A DNA stretch of 64,000 nt, taken from NCBI GenBank assembly GCA_022578605.1, contig MU394147.1, forward strand, positions 1-64,000, read 5' to 3'. The DNA comes from Camillea tinctor. Taxonomy: Eukaryota; Ascomycota; Sordariomycetes; Xylariales; Xylariaceae. Position numbers and translations under genes: made by a program. The notes below the pieces were generated by a model. That model was not told where the DNA came from. It searched no databases and saw only the letters and a program-made list of their open reading frames with translations. Positions 34,088-46,163 of the stretch are shown here, piece after piece; the stretch's first letter is position 1, and every line of letters starts with the position of its first letter.

Positions 34088-35772
34088 CCTTACTGCAGTA
34101 CGGTGGTGGTAGGGAATAGGTTCGTATAATGATCCTTGGGTGATGATTGAAGATGAAAGTAGTATGCTTGGTGTGATCAATAATGAATATGCGTGCGATC
34201 TTGGAAGAGGGACTAGAATGAGTTGACGAGTCTGAAAAAGGAGTAAAGTCCTTATGGGAATACGTCTGTGCAGAAGGCGTCAAAGTAATAAATAGAATCT
34301 GAAGGCGCACAGAGAGAAAAAAAAAGTAAAGAAAAAGATTCCACCAAGGTGAAAGAGTGAATTGTGCAGGTAGAGATGCAGATATTGTTGTCGAGAGCAC
34401 ACGTTGTTCTGGTAAAAGGGTCAATGACCATTGCTTAAGGAGTGTTGAGCCGGTGCACAGGCAGTGGTGAGAGGAATGTATGGTGAAAAGTTGAAAAGAG
34501 GAAGGATCCTCTACGGAAACTGCTTTCCCAGATTGGAAGTTTGAGTAGACTAGAATCAGAAAGGAAGGTCTTTCTATGTATTGAGAGGTAGATGTAGAAT
34601 TTGTGCCTAGATACGTCTGGACGACGACAGTATAGTATATATGAACAAGGAGAGCACAGAAGAGATGGCCAATGCGTTCTCGACAAGGCAAGTACATGGA
34701 AATTCCTTGAATTATCCTTTTCTAGCAGTCACTATTTATTACACTGTTTCGTTATATTGTCAGATTCTACAAATATCTTGTAGATACTTTTCAACTCCCA
34801 TTCCGAGTTTTCTTGGTATATAGGTACCTAAGGTATCATCTAGTAGGTACTTCCTAGCCACAACAATGTCAACGAGGATTATTCTACATTCTATGTTTAC
34901 TCGACAGAGTAGTCACGAATAATACAAGATACATATAGCTACTCAAAGACCATTATATAAATCGGTATTCTAGCAGAGGGAAGGCTATTCTATTCACATG
35001 CATAATCTAGGTGACAATTATCCCGTCAGAGAGCACCACCGTAGAAAATGATACATATAAACATCGTTACGAGCAAATTCAGCTACTGGTGTACATGTAA
35101 ATATGCTATTTGGCATGAAATACTAGTGTCCATCATACTCATCATATGTACATATATATACCTAGGTACCTACATAGGTATATATATATATGTACACGAG
35201 CCCCTACAAAGGAGGTGCAAAGCTCCCAGAAACGTTCTTTCCCAATTCAGTAGGATATGTCGGCCTATATATAGTTGGTATAATAAAGTAGACTAGCTAT
35301 ACAATTTGTCTCCCACAAGATTCTTTCCTATACGCTGGGAGATATTGCTATTTTACCAAGCCTGTACTACAGCTTGCTGTAAGCAAGGGGAGGGGGCTAA
35401 GTTGGCGATTTGTCTATATGACCCTTCCTAAGACTTTCAGCATCTCCCGCAAGTTTACTGGGAGCTTTTCCGGGACAGAAAATGACACATGTATCACATA
35501 TCAATTATAAGATATGTTCACTATGAACAGTTGTAAGTAGAGGTGCTGCCCCCTTAGACGCGTATCATGCTCTGATGTAGGAATCCCAGAGGCAAATACA
35601 ATGATTTAATATGTGCATTTTATCCTGTAAGAATTCTAGCTACTACGCATCAACAAGTCATATATCATCGAACACTTCAAAGTAGAATCCTTTTTACTTC
35701 CAAAAGTTGGTTTCAAGTAATACTCAAAATAAAAGATATAAATCTAGACCTGGACACTTGGAAAGTTAAGGC
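34088..35772. other. Intergenic, no gene seen
   Basis: Upstream of the acidic-tail gene and downstream of the beta-propeller gene. Contains an alternating AT palindromic stretch with CCTAGGTACCTACATAGG near 35158-35195. Open frames here look like chance. Confidence 0.45.
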
Positions 35773-36954
35773 CTAGGAATACCACACAGCGTTTGCGCAG
35801 CATCCTCCATCGGCCAAATCCAAATGGGCTACCACCGAGGCGGACTGCCCATCTTCGGCCAATTCCCAGATCTCAACAAACCCGGTATCAGAATCTGTCA
35901 GCGCAACAAACCGATCGCTGAACGTGCAAGGCGCCACACTATTCGCCGAGCCACCGCTAGACGTCGTCGACAGCAAGAAGTTCTGCTTCAGGATAGCGCC
36001 CGAATCGTCCAGCTCAAAGGCCGAGATGTATCCGAGACCGCCGTTAGCGTTGGTGTTCCTGGCCCGGTTGGTGGCCCATAGGTATGAGCCGCTGAAGGAC
36101 AGCGCCACCTCATCGGCCCAGAAGTTCTCCGCGCTCTCGTTGGACTTCTTGAGTGGGTAGACGGAGTCGTACGACGGGATGCCTGTCTGCGAATCGACCG
36201 TGTATTGTCCCAGCTCGCTCGACCCCTCGTGGACAACGTACAGGTATTGACCACCCGGGTGAACAGCAACATGGCGGGGGTCTGCTCCGGTGGAGGGCGC
36301 TGTTAGGTTGGCGACGTATGTCAGCGCGCCGGTGGTCGAGTCCACGCTGTGGGTCCAGAGCGTGTTTCCGGAGTCGTCGGCCGAGTAGAGGAACTTTGAG
36401 TCCGGGCTCAGCGCTGTGCCGTGGACACCGGATGTCGAGAAATACGTGTAGTTCTGGACCGAATCGGTGAGAACGCCTTCCTCAACTGACATGACACCAC
36501 CGCATCCCGCAGTACCACCAAAGAGGCTGCCGTAAACGGCATAGGGAGGGTTGGGATCGGCGAGCACGAAGATAGCTCTACCTGTGCAATTGCCTCCGGC
36601 GGCTACAGTGTTGTCGTGGGTGATGCCAGTTGCGTTAGCCAATGTATATCCAACGAACTGTGGTGTGGTAGCCGTGAAGGAAGTGCCGTAGAGGTTTTTC
36701 TTGTCATGCTAGAGGGGGAATTAGCCATCGAATCACTATGTACAATACTATGAACTACTCACACTCAGGGCAATCCAAGAGCTAGCTGCGGGCACGCTCG
36801 TGTTGGCAGCCAAGTTAAGGGTGAGCGCCTCGTCGTCAAACTCGAGGGTGTAGAGGAAATTTGTTCCAAAGGTACCGACGATTAGCTCGTGCGTCGCAGC
36901 ATGGGCGAGCGCGGTGAAGGCTGAAAGAGCCAGCACAGGTTTCAAGAGACCCAT
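35773..36954 (-). CDS. Secreted lactonase-fold beta-propeller (muconate cyclase-like)
   Basis: 375-aa protein of the lactonase/3-carboxy-cis,cis-muconate cyclase family (7-bladed propeller). Exons 36954-36763 and 36708-35773 with a 54-nt phase-0 intron. The signal peptide is clear (GLLKPVLALSAFTALAHA-A). Propeller motifs include HELIVGTFGTNFLYTLEFD (blade 1), GVHGTALSPDSKFLYSADD, DPRHVAVHPGGQYLYVVHE and ADEVALSFSGSYLWATNR, each the Asp/His-x-S-P-x-G-x-x-L-Y strand repeat. In aromatic catabolism this fold cyclises carboxymuconate to muconolactone, but that enzyme is usually intracellular. The signal peptide and several sequons suggest an extracellular variant with unproven activity. Confidence 0.87.
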
Positions 36955-38500
36955 TGTAAATTTTAACGAGTGTATATTGAAGAAGTTGGAGATCGTAAAC
37001 AACAAGAAGACAACGGCTGTCCCTTCATTTATCTATCTAGTGTAGATCGCACAAATGGTCCTAACGACTCCTTATACTCGTCCCCCTCTATCTACATAAC
37101 GACGCTAACATCGGCGAAATTGTCAAGTTGCGGATGGCCCACTGCCTGTGCTCTGTGCTCTATCTTGCGTGTGTGGGAATCTACACTAGCTATACTAAGG
37201 CGGTCGACCCCATCGTGACGTGACGTTATATATAACATATCATAAACGCGCGTCCCTGGAGAGCAACTACCGGAGCACAGAGCCACCTTTTTCTTCGAGG
37301 CCAAGACAGCAGTTGTCCCTGCGTAATATCGCCAACGGGTGGCCTATCATCGCGTAGACAATATTTACTGCAGGTTCGGTATTGGTGCAAGCTAGACCAC
37401 GGTAACCTAGTGTAGTGTAGAGGGAAATCCCAGCCCTTCTCCCACATCCCGAACTGGAGAGCTCGAAGGTGTCATATTTGGCCAATGAGAAGCTGGAGAG
37501 TCGAGAGAACTGGGTCATCATCGCCTTACCAAGGCTTGTCAGCTCCCTACCCCAGACCTTGGCATCCGAGCAACGCGTCTTGGCTCCCCTATTACGTACC
37601 ACGCAAGTGGATGTTTCATGCAGTATAAACATACTTGGTCAACGAATTAGACATGTCCAACCTCCCTACAATATGATGAGGTTAGAATAGATACCCTATA
37701 ATTCGTGGCTTAAGAATAGACTTTTAGTTGCGGGATTTGGATAGGATCGTGGCTATGCAAGTGGATCTGAGTACTATCTCGTTATACCTAGCATGCTATT
37801 GTTTTACCTGGTGGAGGAAGCTGATAAGTTTCATGAACAGTATTCCTTGAACCCTGGAAAAGACTTGCTTGTAATCTAAACATAAGGAGAGGGAATGAAT
37901 AGCAAAGAAATACAATTTACAACAAACGATTATAGGCAGGAGCATTTTAGGAACATAACTTACATATTTCCAACTCCTATTGTTTATTCCCACCAGTATG
38001 TGGGTATCATGGACTGGTAGTGAGGCCTAGCTTCATTTTCTGAAGAACAATTGGGTAAAAGAGAGGACAACTATATAACTCGTGAGAGACACTACCTTTC
38101 CTTTCTCAGCAAAGGACTAAAATATTCAAGCTTTATAGCAATACCTAGAGCGAGGCTTAAATCGTCGTCTACCGACACGTAGTGGAGAGTGCTGACGATG
38201 TCACTCAGTGGACAATATGGGGACGCTAACAATAATCCCAAATATATACAAGGGGTGGACGAACGGGGAGGAGGGCTGACAGCGAGTAAATTCGACTCAA
38301 CTCAACTCGCCCGAGCTCGAGTCAGCTGAAAATGCCAAGAATCGGTAAATTACTTCGGACTCGGGGATATCTCGAAATCGGCCGATTCTATCATCTTCAT
38401 TCAACATAGAATAAGCCATCCGAAGGGTATACAGAATGAATCACCGGTTTTCTTCTCTTGTATCGATGAGTGTAATGATCCAAAGCTCATATAGAAACGG
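36955..38500. other. Intergenic, no gene seen
   Basis: About 1.5 kb between divergent genes: the beta-propeller and the Zn2Cys6 factor. Open frames up to 121 codons exist but lack ATG starts or family motifs. Confidence 0.45.
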
Positions 38501-40979
38501 ATGGAACCCACCAAGGCGAAGATTGACAGACGCCGGAGGCGACCGGCGTTGGCCTGTGTCAGTTGCAGGAGGTCTAAGATCCGATGCGATCGTGGTCAAC
38601 CCTGTGGCGCCTGTCTTCGGTCTCGGCATAAGACATGTGTTTTTGAACCTCATAAGCCACTACCAACATCACAGCCGTCGGAGATATCACCTGGAAACCC
38701 CAGCAATGCCCAGCCTACTAGTAGTATTCTCCCTGAGCCTTGCAGCGAACTGCCTATCTCCCCAGAAGCTAGTTCGTCGGCACATCTCGCGGATGGGCCC
38801 AATGAGGAAACGTCGGTGCCCACGTTGAGTGGCTCTACACCGGTCGATCCAGCATCGGCAGTTCCAGATGCTAACTCTCTACTGGAACGGGTCTGGGAAC
38901 TAGAACGTCGCTTGCAGGAAATCACATCACACAGGACACCTAGAAAGCAGGACCGACATGCGGCTGAGGAATCGACAGAGGATATATCCAGCTATATTGC
39001 AGCCGACATCCATACTATGCCAAGAAGTATTATGTCTAAGACGAGATACTTTGGTCAGAGTCACTGGATGAACGGATTACTACAAGTGAGTCTTCCTCAA
39101 GGGGCGTATTAACCGCTGCGGCTAACTGTTGTTCTAGTTCAGAACTATGCTGGAGTTGTTCGAATCACAATCGCAGGACTCCAAGTCAGAAGCTATGAAC
39201 CTGCTACACAAATGCAAGTCATTAGCAAAGACAGTCAAAGCTCAGCGCATGCCCGAACAATTGACCTTCAATTTCGGGTCCAATATACCCCCACGAGAAA
39301 GAGCAGACAAGCTCGTGGACTACTATCTGCGGACCTTTGAGACAGTCTATCGGATATTACATGTCCCGTCTTTTCGAAGCGAGTATGCGGAATTCTGGGA
39401 GTCACCGGGCACGGCGAACGAAGCATTCGTCATTCTACTACAGGTTGTAATGGCCATCGGCGCTGCCTTCTACGACGAGCACTTTTCGCTTCGCAAGTGC
39501 GCTCTTCAGTGGATGTACGAGGGGCAATGTTGGTTGCTTGGGCCAGTAGCCAAGTCCAGAATGACCTTGACCGGGTTGCAGATAATGCTGCTACTCGGCT
39601 TGGCTCGAGAGAACGCGGGCCTTGGTGGTGACCTTGTGTGGATTTCTGTCGGGTCGTTGGTGCGAACAGCTATGTACATGGGTCTTCACAGAGATCCAAA
39701 CAGGCTTCCTGGCATGAGCAAGCTTACTTCAGAACTTCGACGTAGGATCTGGAACACTATCCTCGAGATGGAATTACATACCAGCATAGACTCGGGCGGT
39801 CCGCCTATGCTGTCGCTGAATAACTCCGACACTGCAGCACCCGCGAACGTTGACGACGACCAGCTTATAGATGGAGATGCACCAGTCACGTCTAGTCCGA
39901 CGAACAAGTTTACAGATATGTCAATGACCCTGGCTCTTCGCGAGACGTTCTCGGCACGGCTGGCGATAGCACGGCTGCTGAACAACATTGGGTCAAAGCC
40001 CTCATACGAGGACACTCTCCGATTACATACCCAACTCAGCACGGTACACAAGTCACTATGGCATATGATGCGCTCGTTCGCACCCGGCAGGAGGCAGCCT
40101 ACAGAGTTCCAACGCCGTTATTTGGAGTTCAGCATTCGGCGGTTCTACATCGCTCTGCACATTCCGTACAGTGCCAAGGCCATGAAGGAGCCTGCATATG
40201 CGTTCTCTAGAAAGACGCTGTACGAAGCGGCCATGAAGACGTACTGCGCGGTCCTGCCGTCGGCGTCTCTCAGCTCCGGATACATAGCCGCCGGTGCTAA
40301 AGATGCGGCGATCTTGTACGCGGAGGGGGACGATCTCGCGCGGCTTTCCGTCTGCTGCGCCGGGTCCATCCGCTCTGTCCTGTCCCAGGCCTCGACGATC
40401 CTCATATTCGAGTTGCAGCACCAATTGCAGGAGGATGACAGCATCGGGCCACCGACGCCGCGGGCCGAGCTCTTTAATATCATCCGCCACGGTGTGATAT
40501 GGTGTCTGGAGCGACTAAAGGCGGGCGAGACGAACATAAAGGGGTATATGTTCATTGTGGCGCTGCGTGCGCTCATCGACGGTCTCTCCTTGGGTATGAA
40601 TGGTGAGGATATCAAGGAGTCGGTCATCCGCGAGACTATCGAAGCGGAGCGCGAGAGTTTCGAGATACTGAAGCGAGAAGCTGGACAATCGTGGACAGAA
40701 GAAGAGACAGTCAGTGCAGAAGAAGTCAATTGGGACGCTATGGTAGGCATGGAGGAAGACTGGAACGCTATGGTATGTCAACACATTGCTAAGAAAAGCA
40801 TATCCCCTTGCTCTCTTCCTCTCTACCTCCCTTTCTACCATGACTTAGAATTCCCTTCCTTGCACTAATTTGGTGAAATTCAGGGCATGAACGTCTTCCT
40901 CGACTTCATCAGCGTGGAATCGGGATTTGGTCCATCAGGTCCTGAAATTGCTATGGCACAGTTTCCGTCTCCATGGTAG
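38501..40979 (+). CDS. Zn2Cys6 transcription factor
   Basis: Fungal binuclear-cluster regulator, 771 aa, nuclear. Exons 38501-39085, 39138-40772 and 40884-40979 in phase 0. The DNA-binding cluster at residues 19-46 has the spacing C-x2-C-x6-C-x5-C-x2-C-x7-C (CVSCRRSKIRC..), preceded by a basic patch KIDRRRRRP. A coiled-coil heptad (SLLERVWELERRLQEI) follows at about 127-142 for dimerisation. The middle homology region (fungal_trans) runs through RADKLVDYYLRTFE, VYRILHVPSF and LVRTAMYMGLHRDP. The third exon adds an acidic, aromatic tail. It is the closest regulator to the 2OG oxygenase and ACS transporter on its right and could control them; that link is positional only. Confidence 0.92.
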
Positions 40980-42671
40980 CAAGTACCGGCATGATTACTA
41001 CGATAAAAAGGCAAAGTTTACGATTAAGGGGTTATACGAGTATGTGATAATATAATGGATTGTGTTTTCTTTTCTTTTTGTGATGACTAGGTAGATTCGA
41101 TACTCATCTCTGATTTCTGTATAATACCCAATACCCGTCTACTACCTCGTTGTTATACCACACTGTATGATATAAGTCTTGGCACTGTCTTGGCACTGTA
41201 CGTATTATAAAAGTCTAACCTTCAAGATCCTAAGATCTTGAAGACTTAATACATCATCTCACTTTTCATCACAATAACCGTCACACTCGTACCTCGGGAT
41301 TATGTCTCTGATCACTATGGTCACTTTTGGCTATCCCGAATTCAAATTCTGAGACATCCTTGCCTACTTTTTTTTTTCTTTTCGGTAATATGGAATTATT
41401 CGATGAGAGGAGATATGTATGTGTGGGTATACATACAGAACTTACATCGTACATCATCGTAACCACCGAATCCTTCGGCGTTAAGCCTTTAATTAATTTA
41501 ACCTAGAAGGTTAGGTTCTTGCAGTCAACCTCATACCGGAATTATTATGACAAACATGTATTATTGGATGTAGAACCCCAGAACCGGCAGTTCAGTCAAG
41601 CAAGTTTGACGTTGCCCAAATCCTACTGGCTAGGTTCGAGAGGTACACGCCGCGGCATCATCAACTAGAGGCAGAGAATAGAGAATCCTGGTACACTAGC
41701 TACTCTGGGCAGTCCGTGTTTCCCGGGATTTTTATTCTAGCTACATATTCTAGGTCTTACTTAGTCAACCAAACGTTGGATACTACCCTCCACATTTAAC
41801 GGTCAGTGACGAGGAGGGGAAGTGTGGGATCGTATCTGGAATATCGATCGATGATTTCCATAGCACTACTCTATTACTCGGGGTTTAGCCATGTTCCTCC
41901 ATGTCACAGGCATTAAGTCCTTAATGGGCTGTTCGATGGTATATATACAGACATATATACATAGACACACACACCAATATGCATACATATATACCTATAT
42001 ACTAGTGTATGTAGTCCACATCGGCTTCGTCCGTCTGCATCTACTCCGGGTCCATAAGCCAATCAACACCAATCTTGGCCCCGAGTACTCCATCGAACCG
42101 ACGACAAGTACCGACTCGGTAAGTATTGTTTCCTACCCGGAGATACCTGCGGAGTAGTTGCGGATGGCTTGGAAACTTGGTGGGATCAGCGTAGTAGGAC
42201 TGCACAGAAGGGACGTGACCTTTTACCCCCTCTTTTTGCTACATGTACTTACCTAGGGAGTATACGGTTGCTGGGCAGGTGAGTTGGTTTGCTAGGTTAA
42301 TGTCGCCCTTCTCTTTGTGGTTGAATAGGAAGATCTAGACCTTTTTGAACAATAAGTGAATGGTAGCGTAGGGAGATATTTATACGTAGACCCAGCAACA
42401 ATACCTTAACAATGTGCTGATCTTTTCTTAGCATTCACTCTCGGACCCTATTCACCCCAGATTCTTCCTGCATTACTATTTAATCATTTTATTCCTAGCT
42501 AGAAACCAAGATTGGCTTTCGTGCTTCTCCTCTTCACCTACAACCACTTTGGTGTTAGTGAAACCTTACGAAGGACCCACGATTCCCGAGGCCATTGCAA
42601 CATCCCCTTCTATCTCTTCCTTGCTTTATCATCAGAAAGTGAAACTAGCGTCTTATACCTAAGCTGCCACG
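40980..42671. other. Intergenic, no gene seen
   Basis: 1.7 kb between two same-strand genes. An ATATAC/CATATATAC microsatellite-like run lies at about 41940-42005. A GTCTTGGCACTGT duplication occurs near 41177-41202. No gene supported. Confidence 0.45.
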
Positions 42672-43922
42672 ATGCCGCATAAGGAAGAGACCCGCGAGTT
42701 CACCCCGGACCTCTATCCGGACTTCCCTGAGGGCTTCCCCACCGTGGAGCTGCAGACGATCTCCTTGGCGAAGCTTCTTGCTGGCGATGCTGCTGAGCAG
42801 GAGCGTGTCTTCCAGGAGTGCAAGGGCCGGGGCTTCTTCTACCTTGAGCTGGCGGGCTGCGAACCCGGTGAGATCATCGCCCGTGACTCCCACACGATGG
42901 CCCGGCTGGGCGAGGAGTTCTTCAAGCGACCATTCGACGAGAAGATGAAGTACGCATGGTCGGGCAACTCGCTTCTAGGTTACAAGCATGCCGGCGCCAC
43001 TGTTACTGACAAGGCGGGCACGCGCGACAAGGGCGAGTTCTTCAACATCGGCAAGAACGACATGCTAGCCCCCGTCGACCAGATGAGCCGCTCCTGGCCC
43101 GAACACGTCGTCGAGGCCCGGCCCGTCCTCCAGGCCTACATGCGGGCCGCGCACGGCATCGGCGTGGAGATTCTCGGCATCCTCGCTAAGAAGTTGGGCG
43201 TCGACCCCCAGGAGATGCAGCGCCGTCATAGGATTATGGAGCTGTCCGACGATCACGTCCGTATTACTCGCGGCCCGCCCCGCGAGACCGAGGAGATGCC
43301 CGAGATCCAGACACCTTCGCATACCGATTTCGGAACGTGAGTTGGCTGCAACGTTTCCCCAAACTTCCCCTTCTTTTCGCTTCTCCCGAGCTAACTGGTC
43401 CATTTTCGTATATGCAGTGTGACCCTCCTCATGAACTGGCTCGGCGGACTACAGGTGTGGTCCGAGTCCTCGCGCACGGCGATAGTCGATAGCGGTCTTC
43501 CCGACGTACCGGGCGAGTGGCTCTGGGTCAAGCCCAAGCCGGGATGCGCGATCATCAACCTAGGCGACGCCGCGGTCAAGTACACCAACGGCGTGCTGTG
43601 CTCAGGCCGCCACCGCGTCATTCCCTCCCCTGGAGCCCAGGGCAAGTGGGTTCGCTACAGCGTCGTGTACTTCGTGCGTCCGGAGAACAAGAGCAGTAAG
43701 TGATACACCCCAAGGCTTCCTTTTCCCTTTCCCATCTCCTGCAACCCGTGGTTACTGACAACCCATTTACTTTTAATTATAGCCATGGAGCAGCTTCGCG
43801 GCAAAGGCATCCCCGAGGGTCCGGTTGAAGAGAATCCCCTTACTACCAGCGAATGGATTGCTCAGAAGGCCTACGGACTCGGTGCACGCATCCCGGGAAA
43901 GCCGATTCCGGAGGGTTTGTAA
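42672..43922 (+). CDS. 2-oxoglutarate/Fe(II) oxygenase, isopenicillin-N-synthase-like
   Basis: Cytosolic non-haem iron dioxygenase, 360 aa, from exons 42672-43336, 43418-43695 and 43783-43922. The N-terminal DIOX_N segment begins near VELQTISLAKLLAG and contains the canonical CKGRGFFYLELAGCE. The double-stranded beta-helix core has iron ligands His217 and Asp219 (HTDFGT, cut by intron 1) and His287 (CSGRHRVIP). The 2-oxoglutarate-binding R-x-S is Arg301/Ser303 (VRYSVVYF). All catalytic residues are present. Fungal relatives act in catabolism (for example thymine or flavonol-type substrates) or in secondary metabolism; the substrate is not readable. A convergent ACS-type transporter ends about 500 bases downstream. 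Codon use is more GC-rich than most neighbours. Confidence 0.93.
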
Positions 43923-44417
43923 GAAATATCGGTATGAGGTTCTGGGAAAGAGAGGAAGATGCTTTGCCTCGCGGTCTAGGAATGCCTTTAGGTCTAGTTC
44001 CGGTTCGTGAATTATCCTACGGGTGCGGTCCTCTAGATTGAACATGTGTACCTACCTAGCCTTCCCCCTTTTCTTACTTGACATTACCCTTGCATCTGTC
44101 ATGCAAGGCAACTCCATTCCTTCGGGGCTTTACTCGAGTTTAGACTCGATCATGTACCTATAGCAGCAACAAGAACAAGAACAAGAACAAGACCGCGTTT
44201 TTCTACGAAGTTTCCCTCGTCTTCTACTGCTACTTGATTTGCAGGTGAAATGTAAAATGCAAAAGATCTTCATTCAGTTATCAAGTTTGCGATCGTAATC
44301 ACATAGTCTAAATCTAGCGACGGTTTTATATAGGCCTTTCTAATGAGTCGTTACCCTCATCAAAAACCCGCTGGTATATATGCATGCACACCTTCCGATA
44401 TCTTTTTGCAAGAGTCT
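43923..44417. other. 3'-3' spacer
   Basis: Spacer between convergent oxygenase and transporter. Contains a short tandem AACAAG repeat (about 44166-44192). Likely holds both polyadenylation sites. Confidence 0.45.
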
Positions 44418-46163
44418 CTACACCAGGTATCTGAAACCCTTCCGCATGTCGAGGACCTCATCCGCGATAGACATGGCATCGATCGGCTGCCCAGTCTCCT
44501 CAGCGCGCTCCTTCTCCTCGAGCTTCTTATTCAGATTCTCGAGGATACCGCGGAAGATCCAGCTGCCGAAGATAGTGATTCCGAACATAGCTGTCACGAT
44601 GCCGTAACTCTTCCGGTACCCGTTGTCCTTCAGGTCCCAGACGTAGCTGCCGGCCACATTACCAAGCTGCGAGAAGGCGTTGATAAGAGCGATGGCGACG
44701 GCACGCTTAGCCGGCGGCCGCGGGAACGACGAACTCATCCACGAGTAGAATACGATAAAGCCGGCGTACGCACTCGCTTGTAAGAACAGCGCCACGTAGC
44801 GCGCGGCGACATTGAGAGTGGACATGCTAATGACGAAGCCGACAAGGCCACCGATAATGGGACCGGTGATATGCCAGAACTTCTCTCCGGTGCGGTCGGC
44901 GTGCCAGGCGTTGATGATGGAGACAATGCAAGAGAAGGCCCACGGCGGGGAGCTCATGAGCAGGGTGGGAACGTATCCGAACCCAAGAGTACCGGTGAGG
45001 GTAGGGAAGAAGGCGTTGAAAGATAGGCCGACAACGTATGCCGTGAAGGTAAGCATCATCAGGTAGATCTTGTAGTCCTTGAGCGCCATGATCAGTCCGT
45101 CTACAGCGCCTTGTCCTTCTCCGTCCACATCAGCCTCGCCGACATCTTCGTACATCCGCAACTGAGCAACCTGAAGCTCCTCTTCGGTGAATCCACGCGA
45201 GTTGTGGGGGAGATCGGGTAGGATGAATGCGGAGCAGATAGCAACGGTCATGGTTATCGCACCCTCGATCCAGAACAGCCATCTCCATGCCGCATGTCCA
45301 AGGACACCCCTATGGTAAACGAGGTTAGAAAATGATTTGTGGGATTATTAATATAAGTCAGAAGATCTAAGATGGCACCTACTGCATGTTGGACAATACA
45401 CCAGCTCCCACCAGAGCGGAGAAGGCATTGGAGATAATGTTACCACAGAAGAGGATGGCATTTCTCAACGTCAATTCACGGCGGGTATACCACTTGGACT
45501 GGATAAGCAAGGCACCCGGCAAGAACGCAGCCTCGACTGTGCGACTGTTAGTGAGTTGGCCATTGGAGATAAATTGGCATTTCTTCAACGTACCGAAGCC
45601 TAGGAAGAACCGAACAACAACCATGTGGGTGAAGTTGTGAGTGTTTCCGCTCAGGGTGGAAATCAAACCCCAAAGCAGCATAGCCGCCGCAATGTACAAC
45701 GAGGGCCGCTCAATCTTGTTAATGAACATGTTTGACGGCACCTGCATGAGGATATATCCCACGTAGAGAATACTCAAACAGGTAGCGTACTGGGTGTTGT
45801 CAAGGTTCAGACTAAATGCAACACACGTCAGCAGCATATTCTTTCTAGTGAATTGGTCTTCGATTGTCTTCGAGACGCAGTAGAAATAGCAGTTCAAAGC
45901 ACTTACTCATCCTGAAGGCCTCTCAGACGAGCTGAGGCCACATTGTTGCGATCCAGGTAATTCAGGATGTAAATGAGGACGAAGATGGAACACCGCGCAT
46001 CCAGTTTGCGCAGGAGACTCTTTTCGACACGAGCACGATGCTCTGGATCCATGGCACTCGCAGCCGCCATGTTGTTCTTTCTGGGCGGCTCCTCGATGGT
46101 ATTCACATCCATCTTCGCACGACGGCCCTCGGCCGAGTCCACCCTAGAAATCTCGTCGGCCAT
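44418..46163 (-). CDS. MFS transporter, anion:cation symporter (allantoate/nicotinate-like)
   Basis: 506-aa permease of the ACS/Dal5-Tna1 family, plasma membrane, moving small organic anions such as nicotinate, allantoate or pantothenate with protons. Minus-strand exons: 46163-45907, 45811-45594, 45536-45383 and 45309-44418. Family marks are the first helix LIYILNYLDRNNVASARL, then NTQYATCLSILYVGYILMQVPSNM, VVRFFLGFVEAAFLPGAL, WKYTRREL-like KWYTRREL, and NAFSQLGNVAGSYVWD in the second half. Twelve helices can be drawn. An in-frame non-ATG stretch precedes the chosen ATG, which gives MADEISRVDSAEGRR and is the usual cytosolic leader. Pairing with a dioxygenase suggests uptake of its substrate; unproven. 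Confidence 0.92.

Noticed and set aside
36153..36470. 105-codon frame antisense to the beta-propeller gene
   Set aside because: Shadow of a GC-rich coding exon; Arg/Ser-rich composition typical of antisense frames.
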